Below, one piece after another: positions 8,264-16,862 of a stretch of DNA of 48,578 nucleotides; positions within the stretch are counted from its first letter, which is position 1, and every line of letters starts with the position of its first letter. The notes beneath the pieces were generated by a model. It saw only the letters and a list, made by a program, of their open reading frames with translations, was not told the origin of the DNA and made no database searches. The stretch is taken from the NCBI GenBank assembly GCA_016933615.1, contig JAFGAO010000100.1, positions 1-48,578 on the forward strand. Reading direction: 5' to 3'. The position numbers and the translations under genes are program-made. The DNA is from Acidobacteriota bacterium (lineage in GTDB: Bacteria; Acidobacteriota; UBA6911).

Positions 8264-8827
8264 CTAATTTATTTCCATAGAACCTTCGGATCGGTCGGAA
8301 AGGCTGTTGCTCCGGGAAGTGGGGCTGCAGAATTTATGCAGCCTGGGGAGCAGGTCGGAATACCCGGATAAAATCCGGTTTGAAATGCCCTGGACACGGT
8401 GCTCCTCGGTTTCGTTGCACGCAAGCTTGATACCGGCCCAATCGTCAAGGATTGTGCTCAATCGGACCATGTGCACCATCTCGTGTGTCAGGATATAGAC
8501 CAGGAAAGGGTAAAGTTCCGAAGAATCGGTCAGGTTCTCCCTTCGGGCTGCTGTAAGAATTCCGTGGTCGTTCAGTTCGATGCGGTAAAAATCGTAGTCT
8601 TTTCGTTTGCCCTTTCCCCGCAGAAGGCGGACCCTGGCCAGCATGGGATCCGGCAGCGGCTCCCACCCGTGGTCTTCGCGCGTCAGCAGGTCGTAGTGCA
8701 GCTTCTCCCATCGGAAGGGCGGTATGCAGTAGTAATCCGTCGTCCGCTCCTCCGCTTCTTCCAGTGCCGTAAAAACCATGGCCTTTTGGGGGGATGTAAA
8801 CAGCAGTAGTCCCTTTTCAGGAATCAT
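8264..8827 (-). CDS. HExxH metalloprotease-like protein
   Basis: A 187-residue cytoplasmic protein of unknown function. HEMVH at residues 115-119 is a typical zinc-metallopeptidase motif, preceded by a hydrophobic helix ([11 protein letters not shown]), with acidic residues following at DDW (128-130) and ETEEHR (about 139-144). The ATG at 8827 overlaps the fmdB stop as ATGA, which is why this start is chosen over an upstream in-frame one that would lie inside fmdB. It has no signal peptide or membrane helix. The coupling to a zinc-ribbon protein suggests a shared role. I do not recognise a named family. Confidence 0.65.
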   Translation of the reverse strand: MIPEKGLLLFTSPQKAMVFTALEEAEERTTDYYCIPPFRWEKLHYDLLTREDHGWEPLPDPMLARVRLLRGKGKRKDYDFYRIELNDHGILTAARRENLTDSSELYPFLVYILTHEMVHMVRLSTILDDWAGIKLACNETEEHRVQGISNRILSGYSDLLPRLHKFCSPTSRSNSLSDRSEGSMEIN

Positions 8828-9120
8828 TTTTTGCTTTCGGCGCCGCCGCATTCGGTTGAAGTTTTCGGTTTTTCCGCCGCCTTGGGCGTCTCCGTCTCCG
8901 TTTTCGGCTTGTCCGGCGCCGTGCCGCACGAGGTCTTGCGGGAGTAGTCTGTGAGGTACCAGCCGGAACCCTTGAGCTGGAAACTAGAATGGCTGATCAG
9001 TTTCTCCACTTTGCCCCCGCAGAACCGGCACTCCTTCAGGGGCTCGTCCGAGAATTTCTGAAAGGCTTCAAAAATTTCGCCGCATTTTGAACATTGATAT
9101 TCGTAGATCGGCACGGGCAT
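8824..9120 (-). CDS. FmdB-family zinc ribbon protein
   Basis: A 98-residue small protein with an N-terminal zinc ribbon, [10 protein letters not shown] followed by C10-x2-C13 and C31-x2-C34, and the family's GSGWY signature near residue 52. The last 35 residues are low-complexity Lys/Glu/Pro/Thr. FmdB proteins were named for an amide/urea regulator in Methylophilus, but most have no proven role and are thought to bind nucleic acid or regulate. It overlaps the HExxH gene by four bases (ATGA), so the two are translationally coupled. Confidence 0.88.
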   Translation of the reverse strand: MPVPIYEYQCSKCGEIFEAFQKFSDEPLKECRFCGGKVEKLISHSSFQLKGSGWYLTDYSRKTSCGTAPDKPKTETETPKAAEKPKTSTECGGAESKK

Positions 9121-9310
9121 GCCTCCATTAGGTAAAAATGACAGTAGAAATATAAGGCCGATGTATAGTCATGTCAAATCCGGATTTTGGAGACTATATC
9201 GAGCCCCGGCTTTCCCCGGGAATCCGGCCCGGCGCCCGCAAAGGCTTCGATGTGTACATTAAATCTGAAATCGGCGATAATGACGGTCCGGGAACTCCAG
9301 AACAATATTC

Positions 9311-10264
9311 ATGATTAAAATATCGGTCTTATTGTCGCGAATCTGGAGCCTTTGCCGCCGCGCCGAAAGTGCGGTTGCACTGGCGCTCAGTCTCTGCGGC
9401 AAGGCGTTCAGGGATCTTTGGGTGGACGGAGGATTCACCCAGGCCGCGGCCATCTCCTATTACCTGGTCGTTTCCATCTTCCCGATGCTGCTGCTTTTGA
9501 TCGGCGTGGCGGGCTTTTTTCTCAAACCTCAGGATATCCAGCAGGAAGTCCTGAGCTGGCTGAGCCAGTATTTCCCGACCGGCACGCGCGTGGTTTTCCG
9601 GGAGAATATCCAGTCGATCATCGAGGTGCGGGGATCGGTCAGCGTCGCGGGATTTCTGGTTCTGCTCTGGTCGTGCACCCTGTTGTTCGATGCGATCAAT
9701 CAGGCGGTGAACGCCGCCTGGGGCACGTGGGCGAACTCCCGGTTTTTCATGGATAAGTTCAAGAGCCTTCTGTTGATATGCGTCATTGTAATCGCGGCGG
9801 TGTTTTCGGCCTTTTTGACCACCCACGTGGCGCTGGAGCCGCGCCTGGAGGCCCTGATGGAGAAATACCCTTTCATGGACAGGGCTCTCTACCAGGGCAG
9901 GGAAGCGGTCGCCTCGCTGATGGGTATGTTAATCCCCTTCGTTCTCAGCGTCGGGGCTTTCGGCCTGGCCTACCGTCTTCTGCCGCGGGTGCGCATTTCA
10001 ACCCGGGATGTCTGGCCGGCGGCCGTTGTGGCGGCGCTGCTGTGGGAAATGTCCAAGCGGGGCTTTGTCTGGTACCTGACGGAGTATACGGAATACCGGC
10101 AGATTTACGGCTCGATCAGCGCCGTACTGGTCCTGATGCTCTGGGCCTATATTTCCTCGCTGATCCTTGCCTGGGGGGCGGAGCTTACCGCCGAGATCTG
10201 GAAGGAGCGCCGGAAAACCGAAGCGCAGGACAAGGCGGACTACCCCTACCCCGGCCCTATTTGA
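9311..10264 (+). CDS. YihY/BrkB family membrane protein
   Basis: A 317-residue membrane protein of the YihY family, once miscalled ribonuclease BN. About six hydrophobic helices are seen. Conserved elements are GFTQAAAISYYLVVSIFP near residue 40, LLWSCTLLFDAINQAVNAAW near 115, and YGSISAVLVLMLWAYISSLILAWGAEL near 265, all landmarks of this family. Members are inner-membrane proteins of uncertain function, with roles in envelope homeostasis or export proposed. No strong ribosome binding site is visible and it stands alone. Confidence 0.88.
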   Translation: MIKISVLLSRIWSLCRRAESAVALALSLCGKAFRDLWVDGGFTQAAAISYYLVVSIFPMLLLLIGVAGFFLKPQDIQQEVLSWLSQYFPTGTRVVFRENIQSIIEVRGSVSVAGFLVLLWSCTLLFDAINQAVNAAWGTWANSRFFMDKFKSLLLICVIVIAAVFSAFLTTHVALEPRLEALMEKYPFMDRALYQGREAVASLMGMLIPFVLSVGAFGLAYRLLPRVRISTRDVWPAAVVAALLWEMSKRGFVWYLTEYTEYRQIYGSISAVLVLMLWAYISSLILAWGAELTAEIWKERRKTEAQDKADYPYPGPI

Positions 10265-10389
10265 GGGGCTGCCTTCGCCGCCGTTCATGGTCCACAATCC
10301 CGATCCCGGTTTTTCGTCCGGAGTTACAGGTCCGCGGCTGGAAAGTATGATGGTAAAGCGCGGCGGAATGCGAATATACTGGATGGCGT

Positions 10390-11010
10390 ATGGATCCGGC
10401 TATCGCGCTTTTCTCTGCGGCATGCGTGCTTGGAGCGACCTCGGGCCTTTCTCCGGGCCCGCTTCTGACGCTCGTGGTGACGGAATCGTTCCGGAAAGGT
10501 TTCCGTTCGGGCGCCGCGGTTGCCGTTGCTCCCCTTGTCACCGACGCTCCGGTCATATTCCTGATGATCCTGCTGACCGGCATCCTGTCGTCCCTGGATC
10601 CTGTCATCGGCTGGCTGTATCTGGCGGGCGCCTGTTACCTCGCGTACCTGTCCCTTGAGCAGTTCCGTTTCAAAGGGGCGGGGATCGAAACGGTTCCCGG
10701 CGCTTCCGTTTCCTTCAGAAAAGGCATTGTCGTCAACCTGCTGAATCCCGCCCCGTACGTTTTCTGGCTTACCATCGGCGCACCCCTTCTTGTGCAGGCA
10801 AGGGAAATATCGTGGATGGTCGTCATGGCATTCCTGGCCTTTTTTTACGGCCTTCTCGTAGGAATGAAGCTGCTCCTGGCGGTGCTGATCGGTAGAAACC
10901 GGCATTTGTTGAAAGGCCCGTATTACAGGACCGTCATGCTGGGGATGGGGGTCGTTCTGATCCTCTTCGCCGTGATTTTCGTTAAAAACGGTGTTGAGAA
11001 GATATTCTGA
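10390..11010 (+). CDS. LysE/RhtB family amino acid exporter
   Basis: A 206-residue membrane protein with six predicted helices. Its N-terminal SGLSPGPLLTLVVTESFRKG is the LysE/RhtB signature, and GWLYLAGACYLAYLSLEQ plus NLLNPAPYVFWL are the second and third conserved blocks. The family exports amino acids such as lysine, threonine or homoserine and related solutes; which one cannot be inferred. The ATG follows GGATGG. About 125 bp separates it from yihY and no partner regulator is adjacent. Confidence 0.87.
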   Translation: MDPAIALFSAACVLGATSGLSPGPLLTLVVTESFRKGFRSGAAVAVAPLVTDAPVIFLMILLTGILSSLDPVIGWLYLAGACYLAYLSLEQFRFKGAGIETVPGASVSFRKGIVVNLLNPAPYVFWLTIGAPLLVQAREISWMVVMAFLAFFYGLLVGMKLLLAVLIGRNRHLLKGPYYRTVMLGMGVVLILFAVIFVKNGVEKIF

Positions 11011-11122
11011 ACAAAGATTGAGGATTGAAATTAATTATCTTGGCGATTCACAAAATATTATGATTCTCCACTTGATTTATCAAATATTCAATTTCCATCA
11101 GACGGCATGTGAATCGTTCAGA

Positions 11123-11143
11123 GGGCGAACACAAGGTTCGCCC
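11123..11143. repeat. REP-like palindrome, family 1, copy 2
   Basis: Identical 21-bp element to the one at 68: arms GGGCGAAC and GTTCGCCC, loop ACAAG. The next bases, CTAC, supply the TAG stop codon (11144-11146, minus strand) of the flavoprotein gene, so the hairpin begins exactly at the end of the reading frame. Confidence 0.85.
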
Positions 11144-12355
11144 CTACGGATTCAGGCGCTGCCACTCGCTTGCGGCGCGCGCCATGCAGTCTTCGATGGC
11201 CAGGCCCATGAAGTAGTTGCCTAAAAGGGCCAGCCCCGTCTTTTCCAGATTCCGGTCGATTTCGGCCACGATGGCTGCGTGGCGGATCCTCGGAGCGGGC
11301 AGGGTCAGATTCTGCCCGGCGAGGATGTCCAGGTCGGAAGGGGAAACCTGAAGCAGGCTGCAGATGCGGCCCACTTTCTGTTCATGCCCGATGCCCGGCC
11401 GGAAATGGAACGCGAAGGCGCGCCAATCGGGATCGGGGAAGGGATCTCTCGAAACGGCCGAGAAGAAAATATCGTTTGCAGGAACGATGAAGGCGCATTC
11501 GGGCAGGCTGCATTTGCCGCGGGGAATCCGCGTCCCCAGGCTTTCCAGGGATGCGGCTTCGATGCGGCCGACCGCTTCCGACAGTTCACGATACTCATTC
11601 CGCAGAAGTGCCGCGGCCGAACGGTGATCGGCCGCAACGGCCGCTGCCGGGGCCCGGAGAGGGCCGCCCTTTTCAAGGAGAACTTCAAATCCGCCCGGAG
11701 AGGGGCGAATGCCGGCTGCCGCGCATCCCGTGCGGACTTCGATGTTCGGATTCGAGACAATCGCGTCGCAGATTGCCTGCAGGCCGCCGGGAAAACCGAA
11801 GCTTCTGGGGAATTCCTTGCGGCGCGGCCGTTTTTTGAACAGGGACCCGGGGCCTTCAGCCGGAAAGGCATCCGCGCACTGCGAGGGTACGGCGGCGAAA
11901 AACGGGGAGAGCATCCTGCGGAAATTGCGCGGGCCCAAAAACCCCGAATAATACTGCTCGAGCGTCCGGTTGCGCCTGGCGCGGAAAAAACCGATGGGGG
12001 CGTACCGAACGGCTTCAAGCCAGTCGAGGCGCAGCAGGATTTTCGGAGGCGTGAGCCAGTCGATACGGCCGCTGTCGAGCAGCCCGAAATGCACGCGCGC
12101 CGGGCCCCTCCGGACCAGCCGGCCGGCGAGGCCGGTCTGCTCGGCGATATGGAGAAGCTCGGAATAGGAGTTGTAGACGGTGTGCGCGCCCAGCTCGTAC
12201 CAGTAGCCGTCCCCGAAACGGTAGGAATAAATACAGCCGCCGATCCTGTCTCCGCGCTCCAGGACCAGAATCCTGTGCCCTGCCCGGGCGGCTTTCCATG
12301 CATAGGTCAGCCCGCTGATTCCCGAGCCGATCACAATTAAATCCGGATTTTCCAT
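11144..12355 (-). CDS. Protoporphyrinogen oxidase-like FAD amine oxidoreductase
   Basis: A 403-residue flavoprotein. The FAD-binding Rossmann motif is VIGSGISGLTYAWKAA (GxGxxG at residues 10-15), followed by E34 in LVLERGDRIGG, which holds the ribose. The C-terminal LLGNYFMGLAIEDCM is the second FAD-contact block of the HemY/amine oxidase superfamily. Known relatives include oxygen-dependent protoporphyrinogen oxidase, coproporphyrinogen oxidase and carotenoid desaturases. At about 400 residues it is somewhat shorter than HemY, and no other heme gene is nearby, so a role in heme synthesis is only one option. The stop codon lies in a REP-like repeat. Confidence 0.72.
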   Translation of the reverse strand: MENPDLIVIGSGISGLTYAWKAARAGHRILVLERGDRIGGCIYSYRFGDGYWYELGAHTVYNSYSELLHIAEQTGLAGRLVRRGPARVHFGLLDSGRIDWLTPPKILLRLDWLEAVRYAPIGFFRARRNRTLEQYYSGFLGPRNFRRMLSPFFAAVPSQCADAFPAEGPGSLFKKRPRRKEFPRSFGFPGGLQAICDAIVSNPNIEVRTGCAAAGIRPSPGGFEVLLEKGGPLRAPAAAVAADHRSAAALLRNEYRELSEAVGRIEAASLESLGTRIPRGKCSLPECAFIVPANDIFFSAVSRDPFPDPDWRAFAFHFRPGIGHEQKVGRICSLLQVSPSDLDILAGQNLTLPAPRIRHAAIVAEIDRNLEKTGLALLGNYFMGLAIEDCMARAASEWQRLNP

Positions 12356-12448
12356 AATAGAATCTTCTGATTATCGTCCATTGGGATAAAGGGCCTGCAT
12401 CCGGTCCCGTTGCCCCCTTTATATACTGCACTTTTCAGAAATTCCGCT

Positions 12449-12486
12449 GCGATTTTACCCCAGATCGGGAGAAATCGCCCTTTTTT
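12449..12486 (+). terminator. Possible intrinsic terminator upstream of the marR promoter
   Basis: GCGATTT (12449-12455) pairs with AAATCGC (12472-12478); inside the loop CCC and GGG can pair as well. The stem is followed by CC and six T residues. Read on the plus strand it would stop transcription entering the MarR-GNAT operon from upstream. No plus-strand gene is close by, so the role is inferred. Confidence 0.42.
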
Positions 12487-12651
12487 ATCTTCCGGTGTCG
12501 CGGCAGGTTGTCATCGGCCCACATACTCGATACCGGCCCCGCGCCGATTTTTCTCCGCTAATCCCCTGGAAAATCCCCGGCTCTGCCGGGGTGATAAGTT
12601 CCTGGGGCATTAAGGCATGACGCTTATTTTACAGGCGTAGCCCAGAGATAC

Positions 12652-12690
12652 TGTTCACATATCTAATTGAATAAATTAGTTTTATGAACA
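12652..12690. promoter_or_regulatory. Dyad operator upstream of the MarR-GNAT gene
   Basis: A 39-bp AT-rich dyad: outer arms TGTTCA and TGAACA, inner arms CTAATT and AATTAG, centre GAATA. The right-hand half site extends into TGAACACAAAA, and the same eleven bases recur at 12741-12751, just past the -10 box, so half-sites flank the promoter. This is what an autoregulatory MarR operator would look like. The surrounding sequence is far richer in A and T than the neighbouring genes. Confidence 0.6.
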
Positions 12691-12709
12691 CAAAAGCCCA
12701 TAAAAATTC

Positions 12710-12738
12710 TTGACAGGGGCAGGGAGGGGGCATAATAT
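12710..12738 (+). promoter_or_regulatory. Sigma-70-type promoter of the MarR-GNAT operon
   Basis: A perfect -35 TTGACA (12710-12715), a 17-bp G-rich spacer, and TAATAT as the -10 (12733-12738). The predicted start point near 12745 gives a leader of about 24 bases with no clear Shine-Dalgarno sequence. Confidence 0.65.
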
Positions 12739-12768
12739 TTTGAACACAAAACATTTGAATTGAAAATT

Positions 12769-13809
12769 ATGAAAACACAGAAACCGAAACAGGAAATACT
12801 GGATGACGTGCTCGTTGAATTGCGGCGCATCGTCCGCTCCATCGATCTGCATTCCAAGAAGCTGATACAGACCCATCGTTTGACCATACCCCAGGTTGTG
12901 CTTCTGCGGCAGATTCAAAGCCGGGGACGCCTGTCTCTAAGCGATTTGGCCAGACATACAAGCTTAAGTAATGCAACGGTTACGGGAATCGTGGACCGGC
13001 TCGAGGCCAGAAGCCTGGTGCGTCGGGTCCGCAGCGAAACCGACCGCCGCCAGGTTTTTGTCGAGATCCTGCCCGGCGGCGCGAGCCTGATGAAAACGAT
13101 GCCCCCGCTCCTGCAGGAAAGCTTCACCCGGAAGCTGCAGGATCTGGAAAAATGGGAGCAGGCGCAGATTCTGTCTTCACTCGGGCGGATTGCCAACCTT
13201 ATGAACGCGGATACGATGGACGCATCCCCGATCCTGGCCCATCACGCGCTGACCGCGTCCGAGGAGGATATTGCCGGCGGCGGAAATCCTTCTAAAACCA
13301 CGGGGGAATCGAAATCAGAAGCGCCCGCTTCACCGGGCCGGAGTGCACAATCGAAATATGATCCGGAAATACGGCTCCACTGCGTTTTATCCCCGGACGG
13401 ATTCCCACCGGGGTTGGATATGGAAAAGCTGGTGGATTTTCTTCATGAAAGCCTGAAGCCCTATGAAGACAACCCGAAAGACATTGCGCAGGGTATTCGC
13501 GATGCGTTCTCCGGAGCCGGGCGCGAGGGGGGATTCCTGCTGATCGCCGAACACAGGGGCAGGATTGTCGGGGCCCTCGTCATGCAGAAAACCGGCATGA
13601 AGGGCTATGTGCCGGAGAACCTTCTGCTTTTCGTTGCGGTTGCGCCCGATCAGCGGGGCAAGGGCCTGGGCCGGAAACTGGTCGAAGAGGCGGTCCATAG
13701 CGCGGATGGGAACGTCAAGCTCCACGTCGAATACGACAACCCGGCCCGCAGGCTCTACGAAAGGGTCGGTTTCACCAGCAAATACGCGGAAATGAGGTAC
13801 GTAAAATGA
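12769..13809 (+). CDS. MarR regulator fused to a GNAT acetyltransferase
   Basis: A 346-residue two-domain protein. Residues 10-150 are a MarR winged helix: QVVLLRQIQSRGRLSLSDLARHTSLSNATVTGIVDRLEARSLVRR then the wing SETDRRQVFVEI. A low-complexity linker (about 160-200) joins it to a GNAT domain (205-346) with the acetyl-CoA loop VAPDQRGKGLGRKLVEEA and the NPARRLYERVGF tail. Fusion of a regulator to an acetyltransferase suggests it senses or modifies the same small amine that its operon handles. The ATG at 12769 is preferred over an in-frame TTG three codons earlier. It overlaps the racemase gene by four bases (ATGA) and has a dyad operator upstream. Confidence 0.85.
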   Translation: MKTQKPKQEILDDVLVELRRIVRSIDLHSKKLIQTHRLTIPQVVLLRQIQSRGRLSLSDLARHTSLSNATVTGIVDRLEARSLVRRVRSETDRRQVFVEILPGGASLMKTMPPLLQESFTRKLQDLEKWEQAQILSSLGRIANLMNADTMDASPILAHHALTASEEDIAGGGNPSKTTGESKSEAPASPGRSAQSKYDPEIRLHCVLSPDGFPPGLDMEKLVDFLHESLKPYEDNPKDIAQGIRDAFSGAGREGGFLLIAEHRGRIVGALVMQKTGMKGYVPENLLLFVAVAPDQRGKGLGRKLVEEAVHSADGNVKLHVEYDNPARRLYERVGFTSKYAEMRYVK

Positions 13810-14954
13810 ACAGGGTCCTCATCAATCTGGAGGCGATTTACCAGAACCTGGAAACGATCGGCAGATGGATGCACGGTCACGGCGCCTGCTGGACGGTCGT
13901 CACCAAGGTGCTTTGCGGCCATGAAGGTGCGTTGAGGGCGCTTCAGCAGATGGGAATCCGCTCCATGGGCGACTCCCGGCTGGAGAATATCCGCTGCATC
14001 GAAAAAATCCACCCCGGGCTGGAATCCTGGTATCTCCGCGTCCCCGACCTGACATCCGTTTCCGACGTGGTCCGGCTGGCCGATGTGAGTTTGAACAGCG
14101 AAATCGACGTTATCGAAGCTTTGAATGAAGAAGCCCGCAAGCTGGACCGGATGCACGGCGTGGTGATCATGATCGAACTGGGCGACCTGCGGGAAGGCAT
14201 TCTGCCCGGGTCGTTGATAAACTTCTACAAGCACGTTTTTCATTTATCCAACATTGAAGTGAAGGGAATCGGCGCCAATCTCGGCTGCATGGCCGGAGCG
14301 GTCCCCACGGTGGATCAGTTCATGCAGCTGGTCCTCTACAAGGAACTCCTGGAGCTGAAATTCGAACATCCCCTGCATCTGATATCCGCGGGCTCTTCGG
14401 CCGTGCTTCCCCTGGTCCTGGACAGGCAGCTTCCCAGACCCATCAACCATTTTCGCATCGGCGAGGCCATTTTCCTGGGCACGGACCTTATCAACGGAGG
14501 AACCCTTCCGGAGCTGAGGGGAGACGCGATCGTTCTGGAAGCGGAAATAGCCGAGATCAAGAAAAAGAGCCTGGTCCCCCTGGCGGAAACGACATCGATC
14601 GCCCCCTTTATTTCCGAAGTCAACGAGGACTTGTCTCCGGGGCAGCGGGGATTCCGTGCCCTGATCAGCATCGGGAACCTCGACACGGAGATATCGGGGC
14701 TCGCGCCCGTCAACCCGAACTATTCGATTGCGGGCGCGAGCAGCGACATCACCGTCGTCAATATCGGGGATGAAAGGGACGGGCTGAAAGTGGGAGACAC
14801 CTTACAGTTCACCCCCAACTATGCCGCTTTTGTCAGGCTCATGAACGGAAGGTACATTGAAAAAACGCTCCGGCCCCCCGTGGACGCCCAAAGACAGAAC
14901 TGGCAGTCGGATTCTTTCGAAGTGGCCCCGGTTCTGGAACAACCGGTTCAATAA
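13806..14954 (+). CDS. Alanine/ornithine racemase-family PLP enzyme
   Basis: A 382-residue fold-type III PLP enzyme. The PLP lysine is K34 in VVTKVLCGH, near the N-terminus as usual for alanine racemase barrels. GSSAVLPLVLDRQLPRPINHFRIGEAIFLGTD (about 200-230) is characteristic of the ornithine racemase (Orr)/YhfX-like branch rather than of Alr. The C-terminal beta domain has GDERDGLKVGDTLQFTPNYAAF. By family knowledge it would interconvert L and D forms of an amino acid, perhaps ornithine or lysine. It is translationally coupled to the MarR-GNAT gene and followed by a symporter, which suggests uptake and conversion of one amino acid. Substrate unproven. Confidence 0.8.
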   Translation: MNRVLINLEAIYQNLETIGRWMHGHGACWTVVTKVLCGHEGALRALQQMGIRSMGDSRLENIRCIEKIHPGLESWYLRVPDLTSVSDVVRLADVSLNSEIDVIEALNEEARKLDRMHGVVIMIELGDLREGILPGSLINFYKHVFHLSNIEVKGIGANLGCMAGAVPTVDQFMQLVLYKELLELKFEHPLHLISAGSSAVLPLVLDRQLPRPINHFRIGEAIFLGTDLINGGTLPELRGDAIVLEAEIAEIKKKSLVPLAETTSIAPFISEVNEDLSPGQRGFRALISIGNLDTEISGLAPVNPNYSIAGASSDITVVNIGDERDGLKVGDTLQFTPNYAAFVRLMNGRYIEKTLRPPVDAQRQNWQSDSFEVAPVLEQPVQ

Positions 14955-15023
14955 ACGAAGAATGAACTATGCGCCATAATTCAAGCCGGGTCTTGCGTGG
15001 ATTTGTTCTGAGGGGGACGCGAT

Positions 15024-16862
15024 ATGACGGATGGGATGATCCTCTGGACCATTGTCGTTGCGTACATGGTCTTCATCTTCGTCAAAGGAGTTTCCAAGGC
15101 CCGAAAAATAGGGGACGCGGACGATTTCCTCGTCGCCGGCCGGAACATAGGCTGGTTCCTCCTTTTCTGCACCATGGGCGCGACGGTCATCGGCGGCGGC
15201 GCTTCGATCGGGGCCATCGGCAGGACATACGACTGGGGCGTCCTGATGCTGGTCGTCTCCACCGGATGGTACCTCCACTTCATACTATCCGGCTTGTTTG
15301 TCGCACCGAAATTCCGTGAAGCAAAGCTGTATACCGTTGCCGGTTACATGGGCCACCGCTTCGGAGAAGGCCCGCGGTTTGTAACGCTGATCCTGTCCCT
15401 CCTTTTTTCCGTGTTCATCATCGCGGCCCAGATGGCCGCTTTCGGCACCGTGCTGTCCGCCATCCTGCCCGAATTCGCCGACGCGTCCCGCGTGCTGACG
15501 CTGGCGATACTGATCGGCGGCGCCATGGTGGTCGTATACAGCACGGCCGGAGGCCTGCTGGCGGTCATTCATACCGATGTGTATCAGTTTGTAATTCTGA
15601 TTGTCGGTTTCATGATAACCCTGGCTTTCTGCGTTCCCGATATCGTCGGCTCCTACAACCGGGATACAGGCAAATTCGTACCGACGCGCTTCGGCGTTGT
15701 CGATCTGAGAAATCCTGGCGCTCTTGCGGAAAAACTCGCCTCCGGGCGGGATCCCGTTTCCGGTTATCTGAACGGGCGTTTGTCGGGGAAAACCCGGGGC
15801 CTTCTTTCCGCTTATGAAAGGGAAGGGAAAGCGACTCCGGAACTGAGCCGGGCGATGGTCGACGACCTGAACGCGATGGTGACGGGGCGGGAGAACATCT
15901 ACAACCCCGAACGCTTTGCCGGCGCCGCCCTGACGCCCCAGACAAAAGATTTGATAGAGTCGGATCCGCAGGGGCGGGACCGGTCCCGTTTGAATCTATC
16001 CCTGATCCAGGATGCCTACCCGGATGAGATTACGCGCAACCGTTTCATCCCGGGCCATTTCTTTCGACCTCAGGGCAACAGAGGTTGGCTGTTCCTGGTC
16101 ACGACGCTGATGGCGTTTCTGCTCGGGGAGACCTTCGCGCCCGGATACGCCACGCGCTATTGCGTCGGCAGGACCATCCGGCAGACCCGGATCGGCATCG
16201 CCGGGGTCGGCATTTTTCTTGCCGCGCTGTTTCCCGCGGTCCTTTTTTTCATCGCGCTCTACGCGCGCATTCATTTTCCCGACATCGAGCCGCAGCAGGC
16301 ACTGCCCATGGTGGTCACCCAGCTGCACAGCCCCGTTCTCGGGGGAGTGATCATCGGGGCCCTTGTCATGGCCGTCATGTCTTCGGCCGACTCCGCGTTG
16401 AACTCGTCCACCGCCATCTTCGTCAAGGATTTTTTCGAACATCAGCTCGGGTGGAAGGACCGGGGGGACGGGCGCACCCTGAAACTGGCGCGCGTCTGTT
16501 CCGCCGCTCTGGGGTGCGCCGCGATTGCCGTGGCGGCGATGTTTCCAGACATCATCGGCCTGCTGCTGTTCACCTACCACGTGTGGGCGCCGGCAATCAT
16601 ACTTCCGGTCTGCGTCGGAGTTTTTTCCGGGAAACGGTCTCCGGTCCTTACGCGCAATATCTTCATCACCATGGTCGCCGCGACGGGCCTTACCCTCGTG
16701 TACCGCGGCCTCCTGTTTTTTAATGCCAGGGGCTGGTGGTCGCCTCTCGGAGACGGGGCTTATGCTTTCTTCGATCAGCTGGATCCGTCCGTTTTCGGCG
16801 TGGCGGCGTCCTGCGCCGTCTTTGCCGCCCTTACGCTGTGCCGCCGAAAGGAGCCCGTTTAG
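15024..16862 (+). CDS. Sodium:solute symporter (SSS/SLC5 family) with large loop
   Basis: A 612-residue Na+-coupled transporter with about thirteen hydrophobic helices. DADDFLVAGRNIGWFLLFCTMGATVIGGGASIGA (about 31-64) and GGLLAVIHTDVYQFVIL (177-193) are SSS landmarks, and SSADSALNSSTAIFVKD is the conserved Na+-site helix. Between residues about 210 and 350 there is a long soluble, charged segment rather than the usual short loop. The ribosome binding site GAGGGGG is seven bases before the ATG. It is 69 bp after the racemase gene and likely in the same operon, so an amino acid or related organic solute is the expected cargo. Its TAG stop overlaps the convergent gene's stop. Confidence 0.88.
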   Translation: MTDGMILWTIVVAYMVFIFVKGVSKARKIGDADDFLVAGRNIGWFLLFCTMGATVIGGGASIGAIGRTYDWGVLMLVVSTGWYLHFILSGLFVAPKFREAKLYTVAGYMGHRFGEGPRFVTLILSLLFSVFIIAAQMAAFGTVLSAILPEFADASRVLTLAILIGGAMVVVYSTAGGLLAVIHTDVYQFVILIVGFMITLAFCVPDIVGSYNRDTGKFVPTRFGVVDLRNPGALAEKLASGRDPVSGYLNGRLSGKTRGLLSAYEREGKATPELSRAMVDDLNAMVTGRENIYNPERFAGAALTPQTKDLIESDPQGRDRSRLNLSLIQDAYPDEITRNRFIPGHFFRPQGNRGWLFLVTTLMAFLLGETFAPGYATRYCVGRTIRQTRIGIAGVGIFLAALFPAVLFFIALYARIHFPDIEPQQALPMVVTQLHSPVLGGVIIGALVMAVMSSADSALNSSTAIFVKDFFEHQLGWKDRGDGRTLKLARVCSAALGCAAIAVAAMFPDIIGLLLFTYHVWAPAIILPVCVGVFSGKRSPVLTRNIFITMVAATGLTLVYRGLLFFNARGWWSPLGDGAYAFFDQLDPSVFGVAASCAVFAALTLCRRKEPV

